From Serratia nevei (GTDB lineage: Bacteria; Pseudomonadota; Gammaproteobacteria; Enterobacterales; Enterobacteriaceae): a stretch of DNA of 56,638 nucleotides. Below, in pieces: positions 1-8,171 of the stretch; position 1 is the first letter of the stretch; each line of letters starts with the position of its first letter. The stretch covers positions 1 through 56,638 of the forward strand of contig NZ_JAMYWQ010000033.1 in NCBI RefSeq assembly GCF_024160145.1, written 5' to 3'. The position numbers and the translations under genes are program-made. The notes beneath the pieces are model-generated. The model searched no databases, was not told the origin of the DNA, and worked only from the letters and a program-made list of their open reading frames with translations.

Positions 1-40
1 GGCAAACATCAACAACGAAATCCATATCGTGTTCAGACAT

Positions 41-75
41 AAAAAAATCCGGAATCAGAGGGCTGAATCCGGATT
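41..75 (-). terminator. Rho-independent terminator downstream of fetAB
   Basis: The arms AATCCGGA (46-53) and TCCGGATT (68-75) pair perfectly. On the minus strand they are followed by seven T (the A-run at 41-47). The hairpin lies about 75 bp beyond the fetB stop, in the right orientation to end the fetAB transcript. Confidence 0.6.
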
Positions 76-123
76 GTCTCTTACTGAGTGGATCGTTCAA
101 GTGTTCTTAAACGATCGGCATTA

Positions 124-144
124 GCCTCCGCGGAGGCCGTTTTT
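124..144 (+). terminator. Rho-independent terminator, plus strand
   Basis: GCCTCCG pairs with CGGAGGC (124-137), followed by CGTTTTT on the plus strand. It would end a plus-strand transcript entering from the left of the window. The first 120 bases hold only short open frames, so the gene it serves is not visible here. Confidence 0.5.
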
Positions 145-151
145 CATGGCG

Positions 152-925
152 TTACTTCAGGTTACCGACCACCAGCTGGTGGCGCTGGTTGTAAAACTTA
201 CGGTAGGCCAGATAGCAGGCGATGATGGTCGACAGGCTGGCGGTGGAAAGCAGCATGAAGGTCACCATAATCTGGTATTTGATCGCTTTCACCGGGTCGA
301 TGCCGGCGAAGATCAGCCCGGACATCATGCCCGGCAGGCTAACCAGCCCAACGGTTTTCGCCGAGTCCACGGTCGGGATCAGCGAAGCGCGGATGCTGTC
401 GCGGATCAGCGCCGCCGAAGCGAACTTGGGCGTCGCCCCCAGGCTGAGCATCTCCTGAATCTTCTGCTGCTCGCTTTTGAAACGCTGGCCGAGGTTGGTG
501 TAGCACAGCCCCACCGCCACCATGGCGTTACCGGCGATCATCCCGGAGATGGGGATCACCTGCATCGGCGTAAATTCGATGGAGCCGGTCAACACCAGCA
601 CCGCCAGCGTCAGCACCGCGCCGGTGGTGATGGCGATAAACGACGTCACGAACGCGTGTTCGACGTACTTGCTGCGTTTCTTGGCGTTGTAGGCCGCGTT
701 AAAGCAGATGAACAGCACCATCAGCACGGTGAGCACCGCGTTATCCAGGTCGAAAATATACTTCAGCACGTAGCCGACGATGATCAGCTGCACCACCGCG
801 CGGCAGATGCTCCAGATAATGTCCTTTTCCAGCGCCAGCTTTTCCCGGTGGCTGATCAGGATGGCGACCACCACCAGGATCATCGACAAGCCCAAGGATT
901 CGTTGGTGATGTTATGCTGATTCAT
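152..925 (-). CDS. fetB: Iron export ABC transporter permease FetB
   Basis: A 257-residue inner-membrane permease of the UPF0014/FetB family. In E. coli FetAB exports iron and helps resistance to peroxide-linked iron stress. The protein is a run of hydrophobic helices from residue 10 on, with short cytoplasmic loops such as REKLALEKD near residue 28. Its length is close to the E. coli protein. The start overlaps the end of the ATPase gene fetA by 14 bp, so the two are translated together as one transporter. A minus-strand terminator lies just downstream. The product call is firm; the metal specificity is taken from the family. Confidence 0.92.
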   Translation of the reverse strand: MNQHNITNESLGLSMILVVVAILISHREKLALEKDIIWSICRAVVQLIIVGYVLKYIFDLDNAVLTVLMVLFICFNAAYNAKKRSKYVEHAFVTSFIAITTGAVLTLAVLVLTGSIEFTPMQVIPISGMIAGNAMVAVGLCYTNLGQRFKSEQQKIQEMLSLGATPKFASAALIRDSIRASLIPTVDSAKTVGLVSLPGMMSGLIFAGIDPVKAIKYQIMVTFMLLSTASLSTIIACYLAYRKFYNQRHQLVVGNLK

Positions 926-1589
926 GCGGTTGCTCCCGTTGCTCGGCGCGGTGCGCGCGTAGAGTGATCACCTCGTCCGCATGCGCTATTTCTTCGGTAT
1001 CGTGCGTCACCCACAGCACCGCCAGCCGGTGCTCAGCCACCAGCTGATGCACTATCTCATTGACGTTGTGTTTGTTTTCCTCGTCCAGCGCGCTGGTTAC
1101 TTCATCGAGCAGCAGCACCCGGGGCATAAACTGCAGGTTGCGGATCAGGGAAACGCGCTGTTTCTCGCCGCCGGACAGCTCATTGATACTTTTGGTCAAC
1201 ATCGCCTCCGGCAGCCCGAAACGCGTCAGATCGGCCTGCATTTTTCGTTCATCCGGCGACTGTTGACGGATCTGGTAGGGCAGCGCCAGATTGTCGTAAA
1301 CCGTATTGCCGAACAGCGCCGGCGTCTGGAAGCAGTAAGAAACCTGCTTGCGATACGCCTCCGGCGACATCTCGGCGATCGCCTGGCCCTCGAAATAGAT
1401 ATTTCCGCTCGTTGGATCCATTAAGGAAGAGATGATTTTCAGCAGGGTGCTTTTCCCGCAGCCGGAAGGCCCGGTGATCAGTTTGAACTCGCCTTCACCC
1501 AGCGTGAAAGAGACGGAGTCCAGGATCACCTGGTTGTCTATTTGATAATGAATATCATCCAATCTCAGTATGTCTTTCTTTTCCTTCAT
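912..1589 (-). CDS. fetA: Iron export ABC transporter ATP-binding protein FetA
   Basis: A 225-residue cytoplasmic ABC ATPase, the same length as E. coli FetA. Walker A is GPSGCGKS at about residues 40-47, the ABC signature is LSGGEKQR near 139, and Walker B reads VLLLDEVTSALDE near 159, followed by the H-loop in VTHDTEE. These are all the residues needed for ATP hydrolysis. It is the first gene of the fetAB pair and overlaps fetB. The 190 bp upstream must hold its promoter; I cannot identify a regulator site there with confidence. Confidence 0.93.
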   Translation of the reverse strand: MKEKKDILRLDDIHYQIDNQVILDSVSFTLGEGEFKLITGPSGCGKSTLLKIISSLMDPTSGNIYFEGQAIAEMSPEAYRKQVSYCFQTPALFGNTVYDNLALPYQIRQQSPDERKMQADLTRFGLPEAMLTKSINELSGGEKQRVSLIRNLQFMPRVLLLDEVTSALDEENKHNVNEIVHQLVAEHRLAVLWVTHDTEEIAHADEVITLRAHRAEQREQPHESA

Positions 1590-1756
1590 TACGATGCCGG
1601 CTCCCTACACCTGTTCCCGTCGGAGCGATAAGTATATGGCCGCAAAAAACATCTTAGCAATGCCTGCGCGGATGGCAGAGAGCGGAGAGGAGGATTGGCG
1701 GAACAAAACGCCCCGCCAAATGATAAGATTAATTAATGATTAGCTGTAGAAATAGT

Positions 1757-1777
1757 CAAAAGCGACCGCCTGGGTCG
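1757..1777 (-). terminator. Possible terminator after the PapI-type regulator gene
   Basis: On the minus strand CGACC and GGTCG pair around a 5-base loop, followed by CTTTTG. It begins three bases after the regulator's stop codon. The stem is only 5 bp plus a possible extra pair and the T-run is short, so this is a weak call. Confidence 0.35.
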
Positions 1778-1779
1778 AA

Positions 1780-2067
1780 TCACTCTTTTTTTATCGCTGC
1801 CTGTTCGTCGCAGCTGTACCAGCGTAGAGAATTATTGATGCTGCGGTGGGTGCAATGTACCTTGCCCTCCTTTTCCAGCGCCAGCAGCAGGGTGCGGGTG
1901 GTGTAAATGTTTTCACCGCATTTATCCGCCAGCTCGCGCGTCTTCGGCCACTGTTCCGGCGGGGGATGATGGCCCCCGGAACCTTCGACGCGATCCCTGC
2001 ACAATCCTTGCAACACATTCAGCATCAGCGATTTTCTGCTTTCAAACGTTTTCGGCGCCTTGGCCAT
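1780..2067 (-). CDS. FaeA/PapI-type fimbrial switch regulator
   Basis: A 95-residue DNA-binding protein that looks like the FaeA/PapI family, small winged-helix proteins that work with Lrp and Dam methylation to switch pilus operons on and off. Residues 40-72 carry the typical core: TRELADKCGENIYTTRTLLL, then a LEKEGKV turn. It is the third gene of a minus-strand group after the lipoprotein and FKBP-like genes. In pap and fae operons the regulator is usually the first divergent gene; here it is last. It probably acts on the AT-rich region before the 4.4 kb fimbrial operon, which contains GATC sites. Family assignment is by motif and context only. Confidence 0.75.
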   Translation of the reverse strand: MAKAPKTFESRKSLMLNVLQGLCRDRVEGSGGHHPPPEQWPKTRELADKCGENIYTTRTLLLALEKEGKVHCTHRSINNSLRWYSCDEQAAIKKE

Positions 2068-2104
2068 AGCCTTCCTCCTGAGTGGTTACTGCTGAGCCCC
2101 CTGC

Positions 2105-3226
2105 TCACGGCTGCACGTCAGCGATGCGCAGGGTGTAAATCATGGTGGCATCCGGGGGTATCGCCGGTGGGCTGCCCTGCTTGCCGTACGCCAGCACCGG
2201 CGGCACCACCAGCGTTATCGAGCCGTGGCGTTGCAGCTTCTCGATAGCGGCGCGAAACAGCGGCGGATAGCGCGTCAACGGTTGCGAGATCACCGTTCCC
2301 ACCAGCTCCATGTCTTTGATCACCCGGCCGTCGGTCAGGCTTTCACGCACCACGATATCCACCCGATCGTCGGCGCCAATCGCCCCATTGCCGGCATAGT
2401 CCACCCGGTAGTAGAAACCGAGCGCATCCTGCTTGACGCCCTCCTGACGGGCGAAATCGGCCAGGTAGGCTTTGTCGTCCAGCGGTGGCGCCGGCGTCTG
2501 CTGCAACCGCTGCTGCGCCGTGCGTAACGCGCCATCGATGGCGGCCTCATCCAGCCGCAACCGCCCGGCCAGGGTATCGGCGATGCCCGCCAGCAACAGC
2601 TGGCTGTCCGCCTCCAGTCCCGCACGCCGGTTCTCCTGCTGCAAATGCACAATGTCGCGCCCCAAAGACACGCCGGCGGCATACGCCTGTTTGTCCGCCT
2701 CGCTGGCCAGCGAGGGCGGTTCGGTTGCCTGCTGCCGCTCGGCCAGCAAGGTGTCGATCCGCTGCTGCTGCTGCGCCAGCTGCGCCGCCAAACTTGCGCT
2801 GCGCTGTTCGGCCCGCGTTAACGCAGCGGCCAATGTGCCCACCTCAGGCAGCGGCGCAACGGCTTGCCGCAATCCCTTCAGGGCATCGGCCAGCGGCCGA
2901 ATATCGACGACGGCCCGCTCCCGTTGCGGCGCCGCCTGAACCGCCGCCAACTGCCGCTCCAACTGATGAATTCTCTCCGTCTGCTGTTGCAAAGACGGCT
3001 TCAGTGACGTTAAACGAGCGCCTTCTGCCCCGGTGATAGCGGCCGGTTTGGCGGCCGGTGCGGGCGCCGGTTTACGCGCGGTCTCTTCCCTGGGCGCAAC
3101 CGGCGGTGCCTGCCGCTGTTCGGCAAACTTCAACAGGGCGGGAATGCCGTCGTCGGCGGCGCAAGCAGCCCCGTTCGCCGCCAACAGCAAAAAAACCATC
3201 GCCCATCCTTGTGCGCATCGCCTCAT
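2105..3226 (-). CDS. Periplasmic FKBP-like protein with N-terminal coiled coil
   Basis: A 373-residue exported protein with a signal peptide to about residue 23. A proline/alanine-rich stretch is followed by a glutamine-rich coiled coil (about 75-165), an FKBP N-terminal dimerisation domain (about 175-265, with YAAGVSLGRD) and an FKBP domain ending in LAYGKQG...IPPDATMIYTL. FKBPs of this layout (FkpA, Mip) are periplasmic prolyl isomerases and chaperones. Several pocket residues are replaced: the usual FDNS is IKDM, and the segment holding the pocket Trp reads YPPLFRAAI. It may therefore be a chaperone without isomerase activity. It starts 2 bp after the lipoprotein stop, so the two are translationally coupled. 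The link to fimbrial assembly is inferred from position. Confidence 0.8.
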   Translation of the reverse strand: MRRCAQGWAMVFLLLAANGAACAADDGIPALLKFAEQRQAPPVAPREETARKPAPAPAAKPAAITGAEGARLTSLKPSLQQQTERIHQLERQLAAVQAAPQRERAVVDIRPLADALKGLRQAVAPLPEVGTLAAALTRAEQRSASLAAQLAQQQQRIDTLLAERQQATEPPSLASEADKQAYAAGVSLGRDIVHLQQENRRAGLEADSQLLLAGIADTLAGRLRLDEAAIDGALRTAQQRLQQTPAPPLDDKAYLADFARQEGVKQDALGFYYRVDYAGNGAIGADDRVDIVVRESLTDGRVIKDMELVGTVISQPLTRYPPLFRAAIEKLQRHGSITLVVPPVLAYGKQGSPPAIPPDATMIYTLRIADVQP

Positions 3227-3228
3227 GG

Positions 3229-3642
3229 CTACAGATTCTCAACCCGGCTGGACAGATCGGACATCAGCTCATGTTCGACGTCGGCGCAGAATTTCTCGGT
3301 TTTGTATTGATAAAGAGCGTCAATCGCTTTGCGGGTGCTTTCATCCACGTTGCCGCGTACCCCGGCATATCCAGAGGCGTTGGCAAGCAGGCCGTTAAAA
3401 TAGGCAATGCGCTTTTGGTAGCTTTGTGGATTAATATTCTTTAACGAATTAACCCGCTGCTGGCAAAGCGCAATGCGTTGCTCATCGGATTTATCATTAG
3501 GATTGTTCTGTGAAAGTTTTTGCACAGAATTCAGGTTTTTCTTGCCACCGCTCACGCAGCCTGTCAGCGCCAAGAAAGACAGCAAAAATATAGCCAAAGC
3601 TACCGTGCGGCGTCCGCCACAAGCATTAATCATCGTTATCAT
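3229..3642 (-). CDS. Small lipoprotein of unknown function
   Basis: A 137-residue protein with an N-terminal hydrophobic segment ending in the lipobox LTGC (Cys29), so it is probably lipidated. Ser-Gly follows the Cys, not Asp, so outer-membrane sorting is expected. The mature part is hydrophilic with two cysteines (near 60 and 119) that could form a disulfide. It is the first gene of the group that continues into the FKBP-like and PapI-type genes, and it is divergent from the fimbrial operon. The start at 3642 has AAAGGA about 11 bases upstream; a second ATG nine bases further in is less likely. I do not recognise the family. Confidence 0.75.
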   Translation of the reverse strand: MITMINACGGRRTVALAIFLLSFLALTGCVSGGKKNLNSVQKLSQNNPNDKSDEQRIALCQQRVNSLKNINPQSYQKRIAYFNGLLANASGYAGVRGNVDESTRKAIDALYQYKTEKFCADVEHELMSDLSSRVENL

Positions 3643-4399
3643 TCTGTTTATAATCCTTTAATTGTCACTTAGGTCATCATTATGTGGCGAACGGCAGCGG
3701 CACATGCCTTAATTTGATTAATCAAAACTGGTTAGACAGCGAAAAATCCCTATACCGCAACGCGATAGAATAATTCACTACCGGTGAAATTGTTATTCAA
3801 TTGTTAATTAATCAGATCTAAACGCGAGTTAAACGCGAATAAGAAACCCAATCACTTGTGAACAGAAAACCATGAAATAACAACAAAAACAAAGAATTAT
3901 GTTTTATATTTTGTTTCTAAAGAGAAATGCATCATCTGCTGCCTAAGGGCGATATTAGCAAAACAATATTGTGAATTGTAGGTGTACCCCTATTTCCCCC
4001 GATCTAATATCTCGCATATCGTTATTTATATAGTGATTTATACTGGATAATATTTGTATACGATCTATTGATTTTAAAGCAAATATATTTCTTTTTCCTT
4101 TTGGTTTTATATTCTGAATTTGACTTAATTTAATAAAATCTATTTCCAAGCAATACTATTATTTGCAAGAATATTCCCAGCAACACGATACACATAAAAC
4201 TCGTATTTTATTTACCTGAAAATCCATTGTCGATTTTCCAAATCTCGTTATTTCTCATAAATAACGGAGGTTGGCGTATTGCCCAGAGCAAAAGGATCTG
4301 GCTCCAACCGCACGGCCGGCGACATGGCGTTGCCGCCGTCGCGGGGGATTTAGATGTGCTGTTCTTTTTATTTAAAAACTCTCTACAGGAACCTGAGAA
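3643..4399. promoter_or_regulatory. AT-rich divergent promoter region of the first fimbrial operon
   Basis: This 757-bp stretch separates the minus-strand lipoprotein group from the plus-strand fimbrial operon and is much richer in A+T than its neighbours, especially 3690-4270. It contains GATC tetramers at 3815, 4001, 4062 and 4295. The 64-codon open frame at 3955-4149 (-) has no recognisable domain and I do not call it a gene. The size, base composition and PapI-type regulator point to Lrp/H-NS control and possible phase variation; no promoter hexamers are called. Confidence 0.6.
4001..4065. promoter_or_regulatory. Candidate Dam/Lrp/PapI switch sites (paired GATC)
   Basis: GATC occurs at 4001-4004 within CCCGATCTAATA and at 4062-4065 within TATACGATCTATTG. 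The second includes ACGATC, the core described for PapI-dependent Lrp binding in pap. They are 61 bp apart, against about 102 bp in pap, with a further GATC at 3815. The assignment rests on these sequences and the linked PapI-type gene. Confidence 0.35.
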
Positions 4400-4930
4400 A
4401 TGAAACTGAATAAATTAATGCTGGCAACCGTGATTGCTTTCGCTTCCGCATCTGTTGCTCATGCCGCATCTAATCAGGGCAGCGGTAAAGTCACCTTTAC
4501 CGGCGAAATTATCGATGCGCCATGCAGCGTCGCGCCGGAATCCGTTGATCAGACCGTGCCGATGGGCCAGATCAGCAGCCGCATCCTGGCCAACCAGGGT
4601 AAATCGAGCATGCAGCCTTTCAACATCGAACTGAAAGATTGCTCCATCTCCACCATGAAAAACGTCACAGTGACCTTTACCGGCACGCCTGATCCGGTTA
4701 ACAACAAGCTGCTGGCCCTGAGCGGCACCGCAACCGGCGCCGGCATCGTGATCTACGACAACCTGCACTCCAAAGAAGTGGAACTGGGCACGGCGACCGA
4801 CGGCCAGGGCCTGAACGACGGCGACAACTCGCTGAAATTCGCCGCTTACCTGCAGGGCAGCAGCGCCTCAAGCACCGTGGTACCGGGCGACTTCACCAGC
4901 GTGGCGAACTTCACCCTGGCTTACCTGTAA
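4400..4930 (+). CDS. Major fimbrial subunit (MrpA/SmfA/PapA-like pilin)
   Basis: A 176-residue chaperone-usher pilin. The signal peptide ends at AHA before residue 23. The mature N-terminus carries the alternating donor strand GSGKVTFTGEI, and two cysteines (in APCSV and KDCSI) form the pilin disulfide. The C-terminus FTLAYL has the penultimate-tyrosine motif that the chaperone binds. First gene of the operon, with AGGA 13 bases before the ATG. As the first, best-expressed gene of a chaperone-usher operon it should form the rod. The stem-loop just after it probably limits expression of the genes behind. Confidence 0.88.
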   Translation: MKLNKLMLATVIAFASASVAHAASNQGSGKVTFTGEIIDAPCSVAPESVDQTVPMGQISSRILANQGKSSMQPFNIELKDCSISTMKNVTVTFTGTPDPVNNKLLALSGTATGAGIVIYDNLHSKEVELGTATDGQGLNDGDNSLKFAAYLQGSSASSTVVPGDFTSVANFTLAYL

Positions 4931-4939
4931 TACCCCACA

Positions 4940-4961
4940 GGGGATGTCTCAGGGCATCCCC
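4940..4961 (+). other. Stem-loop between major pilin and downstream genes
   Basis: GGGGATG (4940-4946) pairs with CATCCCC (4955-4961) around an 8-base loop, ten bases after the pilin stop. No long T-run follows. A hairpin here is common in pilus operons, where it stabilises the pilin message and reduces read-through. Confidence 0.6.
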
Positions 4962-5022
4962 CCGCTTTATTGCATGCCGAGGATACCGGCAAGGGAACAG
5001 GGAAAGACAGGGAGACGCCAGT

Positions 5023-5574
5023 ATGACTATCCGCCTTTGCGGCCTGTTGCTCATCGCGCTCAGCGTAAGCGGCGCGGCGGCGGCAGCGAAAAATCAGGGC
5101 CACGGCAAAGTCAGCCTGGGCGGCACCATCGTCGAAACGCCGTGCGGCATCGCCAGCGACAGCCTGGATCAAACCGTCGATTTCGGGCTGATCTCCATGA
5201 GCGACGCCTCGCAAGACGGGCAATCGGTGCTGATCGGCAGCCGCCGCCATTTCACGATCAAACTGGTGAACTGCGAGCTGGCCAGCCAGGTGAAGCCTGA
5301 CTTCATCTATCGCGCGGCCAACGTCACCTTCGACGGCACCGCCGACAGCCGGGATCCTTCCCTGCTGGGCGTTTACGGCGAGGCGAAGGGGGTGGCTATC
5401 GAGCTGTTGACCGATGCCGGCACCCCGATCCCGCTCGGCAGCACGACGGCGGATTACCAGATCGTCGCCGGCGACAACACGCTGCGCTTCGGCGCGCAGT
5501 TGCGCCTGCATCCCGACAAGGCGCGGGCGGGCGGCTTCAGCTCTCTGGCCAAATTCACCCTGTCTTATCTCTAG
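5023..5574 (+). CDS. Minor fimbrial subunit, PapH/MrpB-like
   Basis: A 183-residue pilin with a signal peptide to about residue 21, a donor strand in GHGKVSLGGTI, paired cysteines (TPCGI, VNCEL) and C-terminal FTLSYL. It sits between the major pilin and the usher, the place of papH and mrpB, whose products end rod growth and anchor the pilus. That role is inferred from position. The CDS has a ribosome site GGGAGACGCC before the ATG. The pilin fold is clear; the exact role is not shown by sequence. Confidence 0.82.
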   Translation: MTIRLCGLLLIALSVSGAAAAAKNQGHGKVSLGGTIVETPCGIASDSLDQTVDFGLISMSDASQDGQSVLIGSRRHFTIKLVNCELASQVKPDFIYRAANVTFDGTADSRDPSLLGVYGEAKGVAIELLTDAGTPIPLGSTTADYQIVAGDNTLRFGAQLRLHPDKARAGGFSSLAKFTLSYL

Positions 5575-5645
5575 CGCCGGCGGGCGCTGCACAGCATTAC
5601 GTATTCAGGTCGTACGGATGACCTGCTATTGGGCGCGGACTTGCC

Positions 5646-8147
5646 ATGAGTGATTATGCTATGACGTCATTACTGACACGGAAACACCTACCTCTCCTCG
5701 TCATTCTATCTTTCCTCTGGGTGCGTCCGGCATTTTCCGCCACGGAGTTCAATACCGACGTGCTGGACATCGGCGAGCGCAGCAAAGTGGATCTTTCGCG
5801 TTTCTCCGATGCCGACTACGTCATGCCCGGCGCTTATCTGCTGGACATCAAGATCAACCAGAAAACGCTGCCCCAGCGCAGCATTCAGTATTTCCCGTCG
5901 CCGGATAACAAAAGCGGCAGCCAGGTGTGCCTGCCGCCTGACCTGGTGGAAAAAATGGCGCTGAAAGAAGAAGCGGCCAAAAAAGTCACCCTGTGGCACG
6001 ACAACCAGTGCGCCGACATTCGCGGCATCAAAGGCGCGACCGTCTCCGATCGCATCGGCGGCGGCGTGCTGGCGATCACCATCCCGCAGGCATGGATGAA
6101 ATACTCCGATCCCGACTGGACGCCGCCCGAGCAGTGGGACGACGGCATCCCCGGCCTGCTGCTGGACTACAACCTGAGCGGCCAGTTAGGCAAGCAGAAC
6201 CACAACAACAACACCGCCCAGAACCTGAGCAGCTACGGCACGCTGGGCGCCAATATGGGCGCCTGGCGCCTGCGCGCAGACTACCAGGCCAATTACAATC
6301 AGCAGGCCGGCGATCGCAGCACCGGTTTCGACTGGAACCAGATCTACGCCTATCGCGCGCTGCCGATGCAGGCCGCCAAGCTGACGCTGGGCGAGATCTA
6401 CCTCGACTCCGGGGTGTTCGACGCCTATCGCTTCACCGGCCTCAACCTGGCCAGCGACGAGCGCATGCTGCCGCCCAACCTGCAGGGCTACGCGCCGGAA
6501 GTGCGCGGCATCGCCAAGAGCAACGCCAAGATCACCGTCTCGCAGGAAGGCCGCACGCTGTACGAAACCACCGTGCCCGCCGGGCCGTTCGCCATTCAGG
6601 ATCTCAACAGCTCGGTACGCGGCAAGCTGGACGTCAAGGTGGAAGAGCAAGACGGCACCGTCTCGACCTTCCAGGTGGATACCGCCACCATTCCGTACCT
6701 GACCCGACCGGGCTACGTGCGCTACAACGTGGCGCTGGGCAAAACCTCGGCCTACAACCACCGCACCCAGGGGCCGCTGTTTTCCGCCAGCGACTTCTCC
6801 TGGGGGCTGAGCAACGCCTGGTCGCTGTACGGCGGCGCGCTGCTCGGCGGCGACTATAACGCCTGGGCGCTCGGCCTCGGCCGCGATCTGAACGTGTTCG
6901 GCGCCATGTCGCTGGACGTCACCCAGTCGATCGCCCGCCTGCCCGGCGAACCGACCGCCAGCGGCATGTCGTTCAAGCTCAACTACGCCAAACGCTTCGA
7001 CGAGCTGAACAGCCAGATCACCTTCGCCGGCTATCGCTTCTCGCAGCGCAAGTTCATGAACATGTCGCAGTACCTGCAGGAGCGTTACGGCGATTACGAC
7101 AAGAATTACAACGGCCGCCAGAAAGAGCTGTACACCATCACCGCCAGCAAAACCTTTATGGCGGAAGACAGCGCCAAGGCGATCACCGCCTACCTGACCT
7201 ACTCGCACCAGACCTATTGGGATGCGCGCACTCAGGATCGCTACGGGCTGTCGGCCAGCAAGCTGTTCAGCGTCGGCGATATCAGCAACATCACCGCCTC
7301 GCTGTCGGCTTACCGCACCTACTACCAGGGCCGCACCGACGACAGCGTCATGCTCAATTTCACCGTGCCGATCGGCGATCGCCGGCGCGTCGGTTATGCG
7401 CTGCAAACCAACAATGGCGATGTCACGCAGACCACGTCGTACAACGACTACAGCGATCCGGACAATACCTGGCAGATCAGCGGCGGCGTTAATCAGTCCG
7501 GCAAACCGCTGGCGCGCGGGTACTACACCCATAACGCTTCGTTCGGCTCGCTGAACGCCAGCGCCTCTTACCAGCAGGACAGCTACTCGTCGATCGGCGG
7601 CTCGTTCCGCGGCGGCCTCACCGCCACCCGGCACGGTATCGCGGCGCACCAGAACTCGAGCAACGGCGGCAGCCGCATGATGCTCGACACCGACGGCATC
7701 GCCGGCGTGCCGATCAACAACGGCCGCGCCTACAGCAACCGTTTCGGGCTGGCGGTGATTTCCGACATCACCAGCTACTACAACACCGACACCCGCATCG
7801 ACGTCAACAAGCTGGCGGACGACGTCGAGGCCACTCGCGCCGTGGTGCAAGGCACGCTGACCGAAGGCGCGATCGGCTACCGCCACTTCGAGGTGGTGAA
7901 AGGCAGCAAGCTGCTGGCCACCATTCGCCTCGCGGACGGCAGCGAACCGCCGTTCGGCGCCGCGGTGCTGAGCGAGAAAGGCCGCGAGGTCGCGGTGGTC
8001 AACGACGGCGGTTCGGTCTACCTGACCGGCGTGCAGCCGGAGGAAAAACTGGACGTCGCCTGGGAAGGCCAACGCCGCTGCCGCATCGTGATCCCGGGCA
8101 CCGCCAAGCCGCTGGACCAGCTGCTGCTGCCGTGCGCCACCCTGTAA
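5646..8147 (+). CDS. Fimbrial outer-membrane usher, PapC/MrpC-like
   Basis: An 833-residue usher. After a signal peptide ending at RPAFS come the periplasmic N-terminal domain (FNTDVLDIG start), a 24-strand pore with inserted plug, and C-terminal domains ending in a Cys pair (RRCRIVIP...LLPCATL). Family marks include LNLASDERMLPPNLQGYAPEV and GPFAIQDL. It receives chaperone-subunit complexes and polymerises the pilus at the outer membrane. Neither ATG (5646, 5661) has a strong ribosome site; 5661 (MTSLLTRKH) gives a more ordinary signal peptide. The chaperone gene follows after 24 bp. Confidence 0.93.
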   Translation: MSDYAMTSLLTRKHLPLLVILSFLWVRPAFSATEFNTDVLDIGERSKVDLSRFSDADYVMPGAYLLDIKINQKTLPQRSIQYFPSPDNKSGSQVCLPPDLVEKMALKEEAAKKVTLWHDNQCADIRGIKGATVSDRIGGGVLAITIPQAWMKYSDPDWTPPEQWDDGIPGLLLDYNLSGQLGKQNHNNNTAQNLSSYGTLGANMGAWRLRADYQANYNQQAGDRSTGFDWNQIYAYRALPMQAAKLTLGEIYLDSGVFDAYRFTGLNLASDERMLPPNLQGYAPEVRGIAKSNAKITVSQEGRTLYETTVPAGPFAIQDLNSSVRGKLDVKVEEQDGTVSTFQVDTATIPYLTRPGYVRYNVALGKTSAYNHRTQGPLFSASDFSWGLSNAWSLYGGALLGGDYNAWALGLGRDLNVFGAMSLDVTQSIARLPGEPTASGMSFKLNYAKRFDELNSQITFAGYRFSQRKFMNMSQYLQERYGDYDKNYNGRQKELYTITASKTFMAEDSAKAITAYLTYSHQTYWDARTQDRYGLSASKLFSVGDISNITASLSAYRTYYQGRTDDSVMLNFTVPIGDRRRVGYALQTNNGDVTQTTSYNDYSDPDNTWQISGGVNQSGKPLARGYYTHNASFGSLNASASYQQDSYSSIGGSFRGGLTATRHGIAAHQNSSNGGSRMMLDTDGIAGVPINNGRAYSNRFGLAVISDITSYYNTDTRIDVNKLADDVEATRAVVQGTLTEGAIGYRHFEVVKGSKLLATIRLADGSEPPFGAAVLSEKGREVAVVNDGGSVYLTGVQPEEKLDVAWEGQRRCRIVIPGTAKPLDQLLLPCATL

Positions 8148-8171
8148 TCCGTAACGCTGAGAAATAATGAC

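Noticed and set aside
1-40. Possible start of a minus-strand gene (MSEHDMDF...) at the left edge
   Set aside because: Only 13 codons are visible, the ATG directly follows a terminator T-run on that strand, and no good ribosome site is present.
3955-4149. A 64-codon minus-strand frame in the pilus promoter region
   Set aside because: Its composition follows the AT-rich DNA, there is no ribosome site of note and no likeness to PapB or other regulators.
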